Assembly: GCA_036429605.1 (NCBI GenBank)
Contig: JAVFKD010000004.1
Span: forward strand, 2,418,001 to 2,482,000
Origin: Cladobotryum mycophilum
Lineage: Eukaryota; Ascomycota; Sordariomycetes; Hypocreales; Hypocreaceae
DNA: 64,000 nucleotides
Direction: 5' to 3'
In this document: positions 22,408 to 33,631 of the stretch, piece after piece
Layout of the letters: each line of letters starts with the position of its first letter
How positions within the stretch are numbered: the stretch's first letter is position 1
The notes under the pieces: model-generated
What the model was told of the DNA's origin: nothing
Databases searched by the model: none
The model's input: the letters and a program-made list of their open reading frames with translations, nothing else
Program-made: the position numbers and the translations under genes

Positions 22408-24285
22408 ATGGGCTCGGATAGTCGACCTGTCTGCCATCGTTGCGCGCAGATCAAGCAGGCCTGCGATGGCAGTCTGCCATGTGCGCGATGCGTGCGTCTA
22501 AGTCTGCCCTGCAGGCCGCGCGACTCCAGCGGCAGCGCCAATAACCAAATCGGTGACATGCCGAAAGCGCGCATCAGGAGGGTGCAGACCGGCTGTCTCA
22601 TGTGCAAGCGGCGCAAGAAGAAGTGCGACGAGACGAAGCCGCGATGCGGCGACTGCAGGCGTTTATGCCTCGACTGCGCTTGGCCTGCGGAGCGTCCCAA
22701 GGACAAGGCCGCTGCCAATGGTGCGGCGGCGACGGCTATGACGCCGTCATCATCTACTGTTTCTACGACGCCGCCGAGAGATATCCCCGTCAAGAAGGAG
22801 CCCGGTTCGCCGCCCATGGATGTGACATCGACGGATATCGCGCTCAGAGGTAGCCATAGTCCGGCCATGAGCTCGTCCAGCGGCGGCAGCAGCAGCTACT
22901 CCATGGACCAGAGCTTCCACGTTTCGTCCGTGTCTAACGGCGGCGACTTTGAATTAGAATTTGCTGGCGAAGGGCTGCCCTGGGAGTTCTCCCACTCGCC
23001 CCCCAACTCCAACTCGGGATGGTTTGATTCGTTTACGCCCCTTAGTTTCGGGAGCCCGCGGGATTCTATCGACTCCAACGCCATGTCGTCTCTGTCCGTC
23101 TACGTGCCCCAGCTACTTCCGCAACTCACTTCTCCACAAGATAGGGCGTTGCTCAACCACTACACAACCATCGTCTCGTCCATCTTGTCCCGAAGAACAT
23201 CGATCCATAACCCTTACAACAACCATCTTCTGCCGCTTGCTCAATCCAACGACACCGTCTTGCACTGTATTCTCGCTCTTTCGGCAAACCACTGGCGCAA
23301 ACTGCAGCCAGACCTTGCTGATCGCGGAATGCACCACCAGAGCAAGGCAACGCAGGCCCTGGCCCGGCTGCTGCCCCATGTCGACAAGACCAGCGCGGAC
23401 ATTGCCCTGGTGAGCAGTCTGCTGCTGTGCATGACTGAGCTATTCGACGGCACGAGCGAAGGATGGAAGCTGCATCTCAAGGGCGCCAAGAAGCTCCTGA
23501 CGACCCTCATGAACCAGCAGGGCGACTCGGCAGCGAATGGCCACTACAAGTTCCTTTTACGACTGGCCAAGTTCCTTGATTCGGCCGCTACGGTTTCGAC
23601 ATGCAGGCCGCCGCTCATGGGAGAGGACGAACGCGAGGCCGCGACGCTGGACCGACTGACTGCCTCCCCTGACGAGGATGATTCGGCGGTTTATGGCATT
23701 CCCAAGGAGCTATTCCATCTGGTAGATGTGATCAACGCACTTGCGGACAAGCGAAAGACTCGCGTTGATCGAGCCTCGGAAGCTGCTTTCCGTGATGAAG
23801 CCGCTAAAGTGGAAGAGCGCATCAATAACTGGTCTTTCGAATACGGTGGCATGTCTCGCGCCGCCTGGACCATCATGCCTGCCAGTGACGACGTTTTGTA
23901 CGCGACAATGGCTTATGAATATGCCATCCGACTGCGTCTCCACCAGATCGTCGAGGGATACGAGCTTGAAGACCCCAAAGTCACCTCCAACGTCGAAGGC
24001 ATCCTGGACGCCGTTCAGAAGATCCGCTACGGCAGCCCTCTTGAGGCCTGCCTCCTGTTCCCTCTGGTCATGGCGGGCGGCGCATGCTGGCAGATGGAGC
24101 AGCGCGTCATCATCCACGATCGCCTCATGATCATGGAGCGCACTTGCGGCTTTGGCTATATCTACAACGCCAGGGACCTAGTGCAGCGTGTGTGGAATAT
24201 GAGGGATCATCCTGATGGTACGGGAGAGGCTGTTAACTGGGCGCGCATTCGGTACGAAGAGATGCATGGACTTGTCGTGTTTTAA
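22408..24285 (+). CDS. Transcription factor with two tandem Zn2Cys6 clusters
   Basis: Single exon, 625 residues, probably nuclear. Residues 9-35 form a complete zinc cluster (C-x2-C-x6-C-x5-C-x2-C-x6-C), and residues 63-90 form a second one (C-x2-C-x6-C-x6-C-x2-C-x6-C) after the basic stretch KARIRRVQ. The second has the more classical KRRKKKC recognition segment. A Ser/Pro-rich linker follows, with a possible SUMO-type motif VKKEP. From about residue 230 there is the fungal-specific factor domain (DRALLNHYTTIVSSIL, ILALSANHWRKL, LVSSLLLCMTELFDG, GWKLHLKGAKKLL). Most family members have one cluster, so the pair is unusual, though tandem clusters occur in a conserved fungal subgroup. It is preceded by a very long leader or promoter and is convergent with an FAD monooxygenase about 180 bases away. 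Target genes are unknown. Confidence 0.93.
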   Translation: MGSDSRPVCHRCAQIKQACDGSLPCARCVRLSLPCRPRDSSGSANNQIGDMPKARIRRVQTGCLMCKRRKKKCDETKPRCGDCRRLCLDCAWPAERPKDKAAANGAAATAMTPSSSTVSTTPPRDIPVKKEPGSPPMDVTSTDIALRGSHSPAMSSSSGGSSSYSMDQSFHVSSVSNGGDFELEFAGEGLPWEFSHSPPNSNSGWFDSFTPLSFGSPRDSIDSNAMSSLSVYVPQLLPQLTSPQDRALLNHYTTIVSSILSRRTSIHNPYNNHLLPLAQSNDTVLHCILALSANHWRKLQPDLADRGMHHQSKATQALARLLPHVDKTSADIALVSSLLLCMTELFDGTSEGWKLHLKGAKKLLTTLMNQQGDSAANGHYKFLLRLAKFLDSAATVSTCRPPLMGEDEREAATLDRLTASPDEDDSAVYGIPKELFHLVDVINALADKRKTRVDRASEAAFRDEAAKVEERINNWSFEYGGMSRAAWTIMPASDDVLYATMAYEYAIRLRLHQIVEGYELEDPKVTSNVEGILDAVQKIRYGSPLEACLLFPLVMAGGACWQMEQRVIIHDRLMIMERTCGFGYIYNARDLVQRVWNMRDHPDGTGEAVNWARIRYEEMHGLVVF

Positions 24286-24464
24286 CCAAAGCTTTTGTAT
24301 TCCCTGTTTTTTTCTCTTTCTTTTTCTTTTTGGTTTGTTCTTTTTGGCCTTTTTTTCGGTCCGCTGGAAGAGAAAAAAATATTGTACTATGTTTTTGTCC
24401 GAATATTTGAATAGATGATCTTGCTCGAAAGAATCCCTTTTTGGTGTTACTCCGTTCCCAACGT

Positions 24465-25823
24465 CTAAGATGAACTTGTGAGCTTCTCAACTAGCCCTTG
24501 GATGTGGGCATGCATGTCATAACCGCAGACTTCCTCAATCGTCAGTTTCCCGGGTCGATCGCTGGCGCTGCTCCAGCCGATGCGTTCAGTGATATCCGTT
24601 CTGGCTCTTCGGCTGCTCTCTTGCAGCCGCGTTGCGCGCGGCTTGCGTTCTTCCTCGTAGAGCTGGAGCTTCTGCGCGAGCGAGAGGTGGTTATACCCAG
24701 ACGAGAAGAGGATTCCAAGTGCACCGGCGTCTTCTAGAGCCATGCATGCGCCTTGGGATTGGTCCGGCATCATGGGGTGAGCGGCGTCGCCGAGCAGACA
24801 GCAGCGGCCCTTGACCCAGTGAGGGTAGGGTTCGTGGTTATACAGCCGCCACATCTTGATATCCTCTGCGTTGCGAAACAAGGTCCGTAACCTCTCATCC
24901 AGGTCCGGAAAGGTGGCGGCGAGGTTTTCGCCCGTTGTCGAGATGTTCCACCCGTCCTCCTTGAGGTCGTTCTTCTCGGCTGGGTAGAAGCAGTAGCAGC
25001 TCACGACGTCGTGGCTAGAACACGGGCTCATGACGATCTTGTTGATGCCGTCGCCGCCCCAGAACTCGATGGCGTTGTTCTCGGCGAACTCTTGGAGGCT
25101 CAGCGCTCGGAGCTTGTCTGCGTGGATGATGCATCGGTAGCAGCATGATGTTGAGGGCGTAACGTCGGGGATGACGCCGAGATGCTGTCTCATCTGACTT
25201 CGGATTCCGTCTGCGCAGACAACCATGTCGTGTGTCACTTCGGCGCCATTGTCGAAGGTTACCCTGCCCTCAACGGGGTCAAGATGAATAGCCTTGTGCC
25301 AGACTTTGAGTTGGGCCGGGACGCCGTCGCCCTCGCTCGTCGTGGCGACATGCTTCAGGTGTTGGTGGAGGTCAATCCTATGGAAGTTGTTGTAGTCCGT
25401 GCCGAAGCGTTCTCTATAATCTCCTAGAGGATAGGTCCCAAAGACTTTCCCAGAGGACCAGTCGTGGCGGATGAGGTTACGGAGGATAACGGGTTTGGCA
25501 GCAGGAATGTCGACTTCCCATTCATCGAGGAAGCGAGAGCCGTTGGAGGCGAGGGAAAGGGATGCGCCGACCTCCCCGCCAAAGTCGTACCGCTCATAGA
25601 TGGTTACACGATGGCCAGCCCGACGGAGTGCTATAGCGGCTGAGAGACCGCCCAAGCCAGAGCCAATGATGGCAATGTTGTAGGATAAGGAAGAAGACGA
25701 AGAAGAAGAAGAAGCAGACGAGGAAGGGACAGAAGAGTAGGAAGAGGTGGCGGAGGAGGAAGGGACCTGGGAAGGAAAAGGAGAAGAAGCAGAGGAGAAT
25801 GACGTTTCTGGCCAGGGATTCAT
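24465..25823 (-). CDS. FAD-dependent monooxygenase (salicylate 1-monooxygenase-like)
   Basis: About 452 residues from the ATG of MNPWPETS. The frame is open farther upstream, with an ATG giving MALPSFHPHMPP, so a longer N-terminus is possible. A Ser-rich low-complexity segment (about residues 8-47, encoded by TTC/TCT-like repeats) precedes the FAD motif GSGLGG and YERYDFGGEVGAS. The second motif is CADGIRSQMR. The third is GDAAHPMMPDQSQGACMALEDAG, the classic signature of class A flavoprotein aromatic hydroxylases. The enzyme should hydroxylate an aromatic acid or similar ring with NAD(P)H and O2. It is convergent with the tandem zinc-cluster regulator, which might control it (inference). Only about 30% of residues resemble the other FAD enzyme at 15.3 kb by eye, so it is not a recent duplicate. 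Confidence 0.87.
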   Translation of the reverse strand: MNPWPETSFSSASSPFPSQVPSSSATSSYSSVPSSSASSSSSSSSLSYNIAIIGSGLGGLSAAIALRRAGHRVTIYERYDFGGEVGASLSLASNGSRFLDEWEVDIPAAKPVILRNLIRHDWSSGKVFGTYPLGDYRERFGTDYNNFHRIDLHQHLKHVATTSEGDGVPAQLKVWHKAIHLDPVEGRVTFDNGAEVTHDMVVCADGIRSQMRQHLGVIPDVTPSTSCCYRCIIHADKLRALSLQEFAENNAIEFWGGDGINKIVMSPCSSHDVVSCYCFYPAEKNDLKEDGWNISTTGENLAATFPDLDERLRTLFRNAEDIKMWRLYNHEPYPHWVKGRCCLLGDAAHPMMPDQSQGACMALEDAGALGILFSSGYNHLSLAQKLQLYEEERKPRATRLQESSRRARTDITERIGWSSASDRPGKLTIEEVCGYDMHAHIQGLVEKLTSSS

Positions 25824-28800
25824 AGCTGCGCGGGAATGGCGCTGATGGCTTGCTTTTTGAATGTGTGAGTGTGAGAGTGTGTTTTGATTGTTCGTTGTTG
25901 GACGTGCGTTTTGTCCTGTGCATGGTACGGAGTTGCTGTTAATGCATGTATGTCTCGGTTCAGGAGCCGGGGTGTGCTCAGATGCCATGGGGGTGGGCGG
26001 CATATGAGGATGAAAAGAGGGTAATGCCATCACCTCCTTCAGCCTTTCGGGAAGCTGCCGAGTAGGGCCAGGGCAGATCAATAGGGAATGAATGGCACCT
26101 CAAAGGGGGGGCCAAATAGGCTTCTTCTTATGATTGTTGGTTGGTTGGCTCTTTCGTCAAATATGTCTCATCTGGGGGGAAAAGTGGGCAGAACATGCGT
26201 CGGGTCCTTGACTTCCGCAGCAGGTCGAGGAGGAAGAGGGAAGAGAGCCAACAGTCCCAGTCCCAGTCCCGATCCCGGTCCCAGCCCTACCTATCAAAGA
26301 GAGCAGCAAACCTGACCCGCCCCCAGGTGATACTGTGTCTTGGAATCGATGGAAAGGTTGCGGCCGTCGGATGTCAGGATGGGGGGAAGGGGGGGACAAA
26401 GAAGGGGGAAAAAAGGGAGAGAGAAAGGGAAAAAAATGAGAGGTGAGGATTTACGTTGCATGCGGGTTTGCGCTGGTACGAGATACTACAACACAATGTA
26501 TGCACGCTGCCGGTCCGTGGTCATGTATGTGTGCATGTGTTGTATGTAATATGTAGCACGAAGTAGTAAAGAGTTAATTAGACGTAGACTACCAACAGGG
26601 TCAACTCCGCGGGAGTTGATGTATTGGAGAATATGTAATATGTCCGATTATGCCTTTTCAACGTCACCGCCGTCGGGTATCGCTTCTCGATAACCCTGCT
26701 GGGCTGGCTGGTATAAACTACTCCATATGATGAATGATTGCATGGATAGTATAGCATGACAGAATGGGGGAGATTTTGGGGTCGTGGCTGAAAAAGAAAA
26801 TGGTATCTTGTCGGTTAATGCGCGTGTACGGAGAAGGTGTTTGCATGTTTTGCATCATGGCTGTGTTTTGCCAATGCAGTCTGTGGGAGAATAGAGTGCA
26901 GTCTTTGGCTCGCCTATGGTGAATAGTCAATAACCAAGACGGAGCCACCAGCCTAAGGTACTATGCATTGACAACAGCACTGCTGGTGTATGTATGTATG
27001 TATGTACCAGTGACAGTCCAGGCCAGTCCAGGTCCAGGTCTCAGTGGTCTTGGTCTTGGTCTGTTTTCCTTCTTGTCGACCCAGGAAACTGGGATCCGCG
27101 GGAGGAAGCGCGGCGTGTCCCAGAAGACCCAGAGACAGGGATTTCCGACGGCGGCATTATCACCGAAGCTGGCCGCACGATATGGGGGGAAGGGGGAGTG
27201 AGAAGCAAGGGATTGGTATTAATGTGGGAAAATGCTTCAGTTGAGCTTTGTCATGCTTTAATGCAACGGATCGTGGTAGGAATTGAAGCAAGGACGATAA
27301 TGGCATGATGAAATGACTGGCTGTTGTAAGTGCGCTGTTCCTTTGTGAGAGCATGAAAGCGCGGTGGTGCTCCCAGGATCAATGAGGAGCCCCCAAGCCT
27401 CCTCCGCCGCAATTTGGCAAGACATGGAACTTGGAGGTACATGCAATTACGGTGTGCTTTTGCGCTTTGAGCGGTTGTACGACAAGTACAAAGTAAGAGC
27501 CCACATGCGGTCTGAGATCAGCTCGACAAGTGCATGATGCATGAGATTGCCTATTTCGGAATGATCCGAGTCAAGAGGCTCTCAACAGAGTCAGCAAGCA
27601 GTCAGTCAGTCAGTCAGGGCATTGGGTCTGACTCTGTTCATGAGGACCTCCCTCGCTTGGTCTCTAGGACGAATAGACCTAGATACAGCAAAGCAAAGGT
27701 CCACAGACATGGCTTGAAGGCGTCAATGTTGTCGTGTTTGCATTGAACCATCACGGCACTAGATCTGCCTCCATGAACGCCAAGGGTCATCGTCTCATGC
27801 AAGCAATCAAGCCTCCCAAAAACGGTCCGCGCAAAAGCCATCGCCTGGGAAATTTTCCGAAAGGAAAGGACCAAAAAAAAACGGTTTCGTTCTCTTCCGA
27901 TCAAATCCTCAAACCGCTGTCTCGCTTTGCCTTTTGTCTCTGCCCTCCCTCCCTAGTTTCATACTGTCTGCCCTACCTTCCTAATAAGATCTGCAATAAT
28001 GCAGATTCCCCTGCAATAATTACGGTAGCGCCGGTAAAGGAATGATCAACTACCTGCACTTCTTCTCCTCTGACTCTTTCGTACGACGGCTGCTCTCCGA
28101 ACATTAGTAATGATCTTGCATACCGTTATGGTTGCATTGGTGGAGTATCAAACAACCCCGATTATAGCTGAAGGCTTACAAATTGAGTGTCTGCGTTGTG
28201 AAAGTATCAGATAATCTCATGTATGAGAAGACTGCCTAGGTTATCCATCACTTCGACCGTGACACTCCTCCTTGCTTTGGCCTTTTAGCCCTTGCTTTAA
28301 CTATAGTTGAACAAAGTCTGTCGTTCCCTTGCATCCGCATTCCTCTGACTTCTTCTAGATTCACCAATCATCTGGAATAGGTTAACGTGTCTGTATGGAT
28401 CCGATGCCCTTTCCCACAAGGATCAAAATGCATCACCGCGGATAGCTCAAAGGACGTAGCCAACACTCACGAGCCATCCAGGCGGAATTCCGTCAGGCGT
28501 GTGCTTGATCCAAAAGTTCCCGGCCATCATCAGAGCCAACGCATTTTTCTCTCCAAGGTTATTGTTTGTTGCACGGCCGCGACTCGGAACTCTGCGGGCG
28601 TGACCTCGGCAGGAGCACTACTTGGTTGTTCGATCAGCGCTTATCATGATTACCTTGCAATGCTACACCAGAAAGCAAGCCACCTGCAGGAGTAGCTGTT
28701 GGTATGGAGGCCCGATGGCGGTCAGATATAGATGTGCGCAGTGTATCATGCTTGTTTCCATGGGTCTGTTCAGCTTATCCGTTCGCCCTGGTATCATATC

Positions 28801-31267
28801 ATATTATGCATGACGAGAACACTCGTGGTACCCCAAACGCTTCACCGAAGACGACAAGCAATTGGTGGAGATTCCAGTGGGGGATTAGGTAGAGTGGTAC
28901 AGAGTAGGACAGAGGGCCAACTTGTAGTAGAATGCGGAAGATACCCTGTGGTGGTTGTTCTTTGTAAACACGATTGATACTGTCAGAATATCCCAACTCA
29001 TAGGCTTCTCTGCTTGTATAAGTCACACAAATACACTACCTTTGCTGTATGACCTCGAGCACCGCCTCAATTTGTGCAACATACATTGAGACTTACATCC
29101 TATACTGAAATATACTAGGCTAAATTCATCCAATGGGGGCACAAGTCAAGGACTCGTAGCAAAGACCCAGAAGCCGAAGCCCTTGCCGGCATCTACCGCA
29201 TCAACATCACCCCCCCTGACTTTCGTCTTTGCGTAGCATAAACACGCAAGCATGCATACACCAGCCGGGCAGCCCATCAATGCCATAAATTGCCATTGGT
29301 GTCTCCGCAGTCGACACTGTAGGCCCACAAACGTTTCAGGCACATGACAAACCCAGGCATATACCCATAGAAATTAGAGTAATTGGGGCCGCTGGCGGAT
29401 CCGACCTTGGCATAATAGTGTTGTTTCGGATACTTTATGGTATTCGTAATGCCAGAACCGCGGCAGCCCGGAAGGCGGAGTAGGATAGGATCGATCGAGG
29501 GGAAGATTGATGCCAAGAAGGTAGAGGAGAGCCGGACTGCATTGGCAGACTTGGCTCTTTTCTGTGAGTATGAGACGACCAAAGCTACATTTATTAAGCT
29601 TGGCTTTGGGTAATTTGGTGTAACAGGATTCGAGTAGAATCATGATTGAGGAATGGTGAACACTTGAATCCACAGGGGCTCCAGGATATCAAAGACAATG
29701 CCTTCTTGGGGGACATATTCAACTGGGGGGGCCTCCGCCTGTGAGCCCTTTGAATGACACTCTGCTCATCAAAGTCAAACAATCATTTCATAACAGGGAA
29801 GTTGCAAGGAATCTACGGGAGTCTGCCGAACCAGCAACAGAAGAGAACCGTCATGTCCCAGACATGTGTGGATACCAAACTGCCCTGCAGTCGTCGGCAT
29901 GCCCGTGCTCCTCACCTGCAGTTTTTTTTTCTCGTATGGGTTTTCACGGTTACACTACTTTCCGCGGTCAGTAGCTCACCATGTGCCCCCCTTGGATGAG
30001 AGGAGACCATGCTAGATGACTGATTGAAAAGAAAAGAGAAGAAGAAGAAAAATAAGATGTTTACTGCATGGCGTAGCCCTGATTGCGGATCGACCTTGAG
30101 CTGTAAAAAAACGACACCCTATGTTGAGATGGCAGTGGACCGACGGACCGCGCTTCATCAAGTCAGATCACAATATCGATCCGCGGCTTGATTGATCTTG
30201 CACATGACATTGTCAAAATGTATATCTGATGTTTGCTTGACTCGTTAAAATCAAACGACATATCAATCAGATCCTTGCTGACAAGAGGGAAAAAAATGAC
30301 TGTGGGGAAGGAGGAAGCAGAGAGGTCTATGCTAAGAACTTGGGCGGGGGTGAAGAGACCGGGGGCCAGGATTATTGGGTTGCACTGAGAGTAATGAGGA
30401 TGATGAGAAGCTTCTAATTTGATATGAAGAAAAAATGAATGTATGTGATGGCCGAATCAAGCAATTTCAAGACAATACGTGCAGATGATGACCAAGGACA
30501 GTAGTAACACCAACAGTGGTGGTCTGAGATGGAAGAGTACGTACAAAAAAAATGTACTCGGATGTTGAACCCCCCTCCACACCCTTTGTCGAATACGGTT
30601 GCACATCTCATCGACTGCAAGGAGAAATTGCCGAGCATGCAGGGATAGTCAATTTCAGGCAACAGTCAAAAGATTATTGGATCAGATACTTGCAAGAGTA
30701 AATCATCATCCATCCATCCATCCCTCATTTCATGCCGTGTGTGTGTATGTATTACAAGTACAAGTATGTGTTGTACAAGTAGCAAATGAAGTCTCCTGAA
30801 CCGCGGCCGCGGCCTGCAAGTAGGTTGCTTTGGAGCTTTGCGACGGCCATGTCAAGACAAACCTTGAGCCGCCAAGAAAAATCTCCGTTGAGTGTCTTGA
30901 ACATTGGGGCACATCCTGGTCTGCCCTCTCTCTACTACTAAGTTTGCAGAGTACGTGCACGGGTATCAACGTGGTGGCTGGTGGTCCGTGGAAGCTTGCA
31001 TACATACATACAGAGTAGCTATCAGGACACGCTGCAGCCGGATCTGCAACCGACTGCTAGATGCTGTCCAATACCTGGCGTTTGTTGGTTACTAGCCAAC
31101 CTCCAAGCTTTATCAGCGCATGCATCCGTACTCTGCTTTGTTTTCGCCTCATGATGGACAGACAGCCAAGGAGAGGCCGCCGTGGACCATCTGATCAAGC
31201 GCGTCACTAACGGTCGGGCTGAGTCTAGGAAAGCAGAACAGCCACCCACCCGCGGAACAGGTTCATG

Positions 31268-31320
<53 letters not shown>

Positions 31321-32572
31321 GATGAGTGAATCAATGAATGAGGGAATGGAGAAAGCAAAGAAATCCATGGTTTGAATGACGTGGAGTTGAGATATGACAA
31401 CATGGTTGTTTTTGGAGGCTGATCTCAAGGCCTTCCTTGGTGGAAATGATGCCCGAGATGATGCATCACGGATGAAGGCTCCATTCAAGGATGGGTAACA
31501 CCAAAGGATTCAAGCAAACAAAACAAACAAAACAAAACAAACAATAGTGGTCGATCCGACGCAATCACAACAACAACAAAAGTAATACTACGGAAGTTAT
31601 ACGGAGCACAGCATAGAGCCAATGAGAAGGCCAAAACAGAACAATCGTCATCTCATGGTGTAGGTCATTTCCCGTTCTTGTTGGACTGACTGACCCCATG
31701 TCCATCCATCATGGCAAAAATGCATCATCATCATCTTCTTTTTTTCCTTTTTTCTTTCAACGGTCCGCCCGGACACTCTCCGGCGCCCGGCAGCCGGCTC
31801 TTGGAGGAGCCTCCCTCCCTCTCCAGGGCCTCTCGAATCCATGTGGGTGGGCGGGTGGATGAAGTGGGCTCCTTTGACTGTTCTCCACATCTGAAAGGGC
31901 CTTTTGTCTCATTGAATCTTTGCGACGGCTGCAGCATTCAAACTAGCAACCACCCTTTTTCTCCCCCCTCACCAGATCAGCACCCGCGGCCACAAGTCTT
32001 GTCCCTCCCCCTTGGCGCCGACAGCTTGGAGCCGCCCGACGTTGATCCGGCTTCCTTTTGGCTCCAAATATCCTTCCAGAAATGGAGCACACACCACACC
32101 TTCACACCAAAACGGTCTCCCGCCCTGCCGCAACGCGTTTTTTTTGTGCGGCTGTAACGCTGGGTTCAGAGCTATGTTTTTTGCTCTTTGGTGCTAGCAA
32201 GGGCGCATGGCAACATGTAGGTAGGCGAGATGCTGCTGCTCCCTCCGACGGACAGGGAGCGCCGTCTCTTGCCGTGATGGATGGTGGATGCTGAATGGTC
32301 AGGGGTCTTTTATTTTTCCTCCCCCTTGAATAGTGATGGTTGTGTGTGTTTGTCCATGTGCGTGTGTGTGAGCTGAGTAGCTTTTAATCTCTTCATCGGT
32401 ACCATAATGGATCCAGTGGCAAAAGGACCATTCATATTCATCAATATATCCATCCAGACTACCCAGCGTCAAACGATAATCAGCCATTGAACTTACACCC
32501 ACATTCACATACCCATCTTTCATGTTTCACTCCTGCTGGCAAGTTCTCACCAGCGCATTCACTTCCTTCAAA
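25824..32572. other. 6.7 kb gene-free island with simple repeats
   Basis: No exon chain or family signature was found on either strand. It holds many short-period repeats: TATG units near 26990-27003, CCCAGT-like units near 26255-26285, CAGT near 27598-27617, CATC near 30710-30722 and a 53-base hexamer array at 31268-31320. A-rich and G-rich homopolymers are frequent. I saw no terminal inverted repeats or transposase signature. Confidence 0.5.
31268..31320. repeat. (GAGAGT)n hexanucleotide microsatellite
   Basis: About nine near-perfect copies of the hexamer GAGAGT in a gene-free region. Confidence 0.92.
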
Positions 32573-33631
32573 ATGCCCTCAAGAATCACACGTACCATTG
32601 ATGCGCCAGCCGTCATCGTCGTCACTGGTGCCAATGGCTTCATAGCACAACACTGCATCGCGAGATTACTCCAGCACGGCTACCACGTCGTCGGAACGGT
32701 CAGGTCTGCCGCCAAAGCAGAAGTCGTACACAAGTCCCACGGCTGGCATTCGAGTCTGGACGTCGTGGTTATCCAGGACATCACCGACCCCCAGAGCTAC
32801 CTCGATGCCCTCGAGGCATTCTCGCCGAGCGCCATCTTCCACCTGGCAGCGCCATTCCACTACAGTGCCACCAGCTTCGAGAAGGAGATGATGGTTCCCG
32901 CCGTGCAAGGATCAACGGCCATCTTGGAAGCAGCTGCTCGGATGAGGGGCGTAAGGAGGGTCGTCCACACCAACAGTTTCGCCTGCATATACGACGCATC
33001 CGCCGGTTTGTGCCCCGAAAAGGTCTACACTGCTCGCGACTGGAGCCCCTTGACATACGAGGACGGCGTGGCCGCAGATAATGCCCCTCTTGCCTATCGT
33101 GCCAGCAAGACGGCTGCCGAAAAGGCCGCCTGGAGGTTCATGGAGCAAAGGGGGCTTGGATTCGACCTCGTCAGCCTGTGTCCCGGCATGGTATTCGGGC
33201 CTTTCCTTCCGGACGCAATGCCCAAATCTACAGGAGAAATCAACACCAGCAACTTTCTCGTCTGGTCTGTCGTCTCCGCCGGTCGGGGCAGCGCCGTACC
33301 ACCTACCAGGGGTCCCATCTGGGTGGACGTGCGGGACGTTGCAGACGCCCATATTAAGGCCCTAATTGTCCCCGAGGCTGGTGGTGGTCGTTACATGCTT
33401 GCCAAGGGCGCATACTGCAACCAAGAGCTCGCGGATGTGGCCCGACAGGTATCACCCAAACTCAGGGAGAGGGTCCCCATTGGCGAGCCGGGCAAGAGAG
33501 AGGCCCATATGCACTACACCGTTGATACCACAGAGACGGATGAGGTCCTTGGCACGAAATGGAGGAGTCTAGAGGAGTCACTTGGGGACTTGGTGCCTCA
33601 GCTATTTGAGATTGAGCGGGCTCACGCATAA
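32573..33631 (+). CDS. Extended SDR, dihydroflavonol-4-reductase-like NAD(P)-dependent reductase
   Basis: Single exon, 352 residues from MPSRITRT. An in-frame ATG at 32522 exists, but its context is poor. The nucleotide-binding motif TGANGFIAQH lies near residue 19, and VGTVRS follows the second strand. IFHLAAPFHY matches the conserved strand 4 region. The catalytic Tyr/Lys pair is YRASK, with VHTNSFA supplying the Ser. CPGMVFGPF and WVDVRDVADAHIKAL are typical of the DFR/anthocyanidin-reductase-like branch. These enzymes reduce ketones or aldehydes of secondary metabolites or xenobiotics. There is no membrane segment. It stands alone between gene-free flanks. Confidence 0.9.
   Translation: MPSRITRTIDAPAVIVVTGANGFIAQHCIARLLQHGYHVVGTVRSAAKAEVVHKSHGWHSSLDVVVIQDITDPQSYLDALEAFSPSAIFHLAAPFHYSATSFEKEMMVPAVQGSTAILEAAARMRGVRRVVHTNSFACIYDASAGLCPEKVYTARDWSPLTYEDGVAADNAPLAYRASKTAAEKAAWRFMEQRGLGFDLVSLCPGMVFGPFLPDAMPKSTGEINTSNFLVWSVVSAGRGSAVPPTRGPIWVDVRDVADAHIKALIVPEAGGGRYMLAKGAYCNQELADVARQVSPKLRERVPIGEPGKREAHMHYTVDTTETDEVLGTKWRSLEESLGDLVPQLFEIERAHA

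Noticed and set aside
13646..25823. Possible secondary-metabolite cluster from two FAD enzymes, esterases and a regulator
   Set aside because: There is no backbone synthase (PKS, NRPS, terpene cyclase or DMATS), and genes are separated by kilobases of non-coding DNA. Catabolic or unrelated roles are equally likely.
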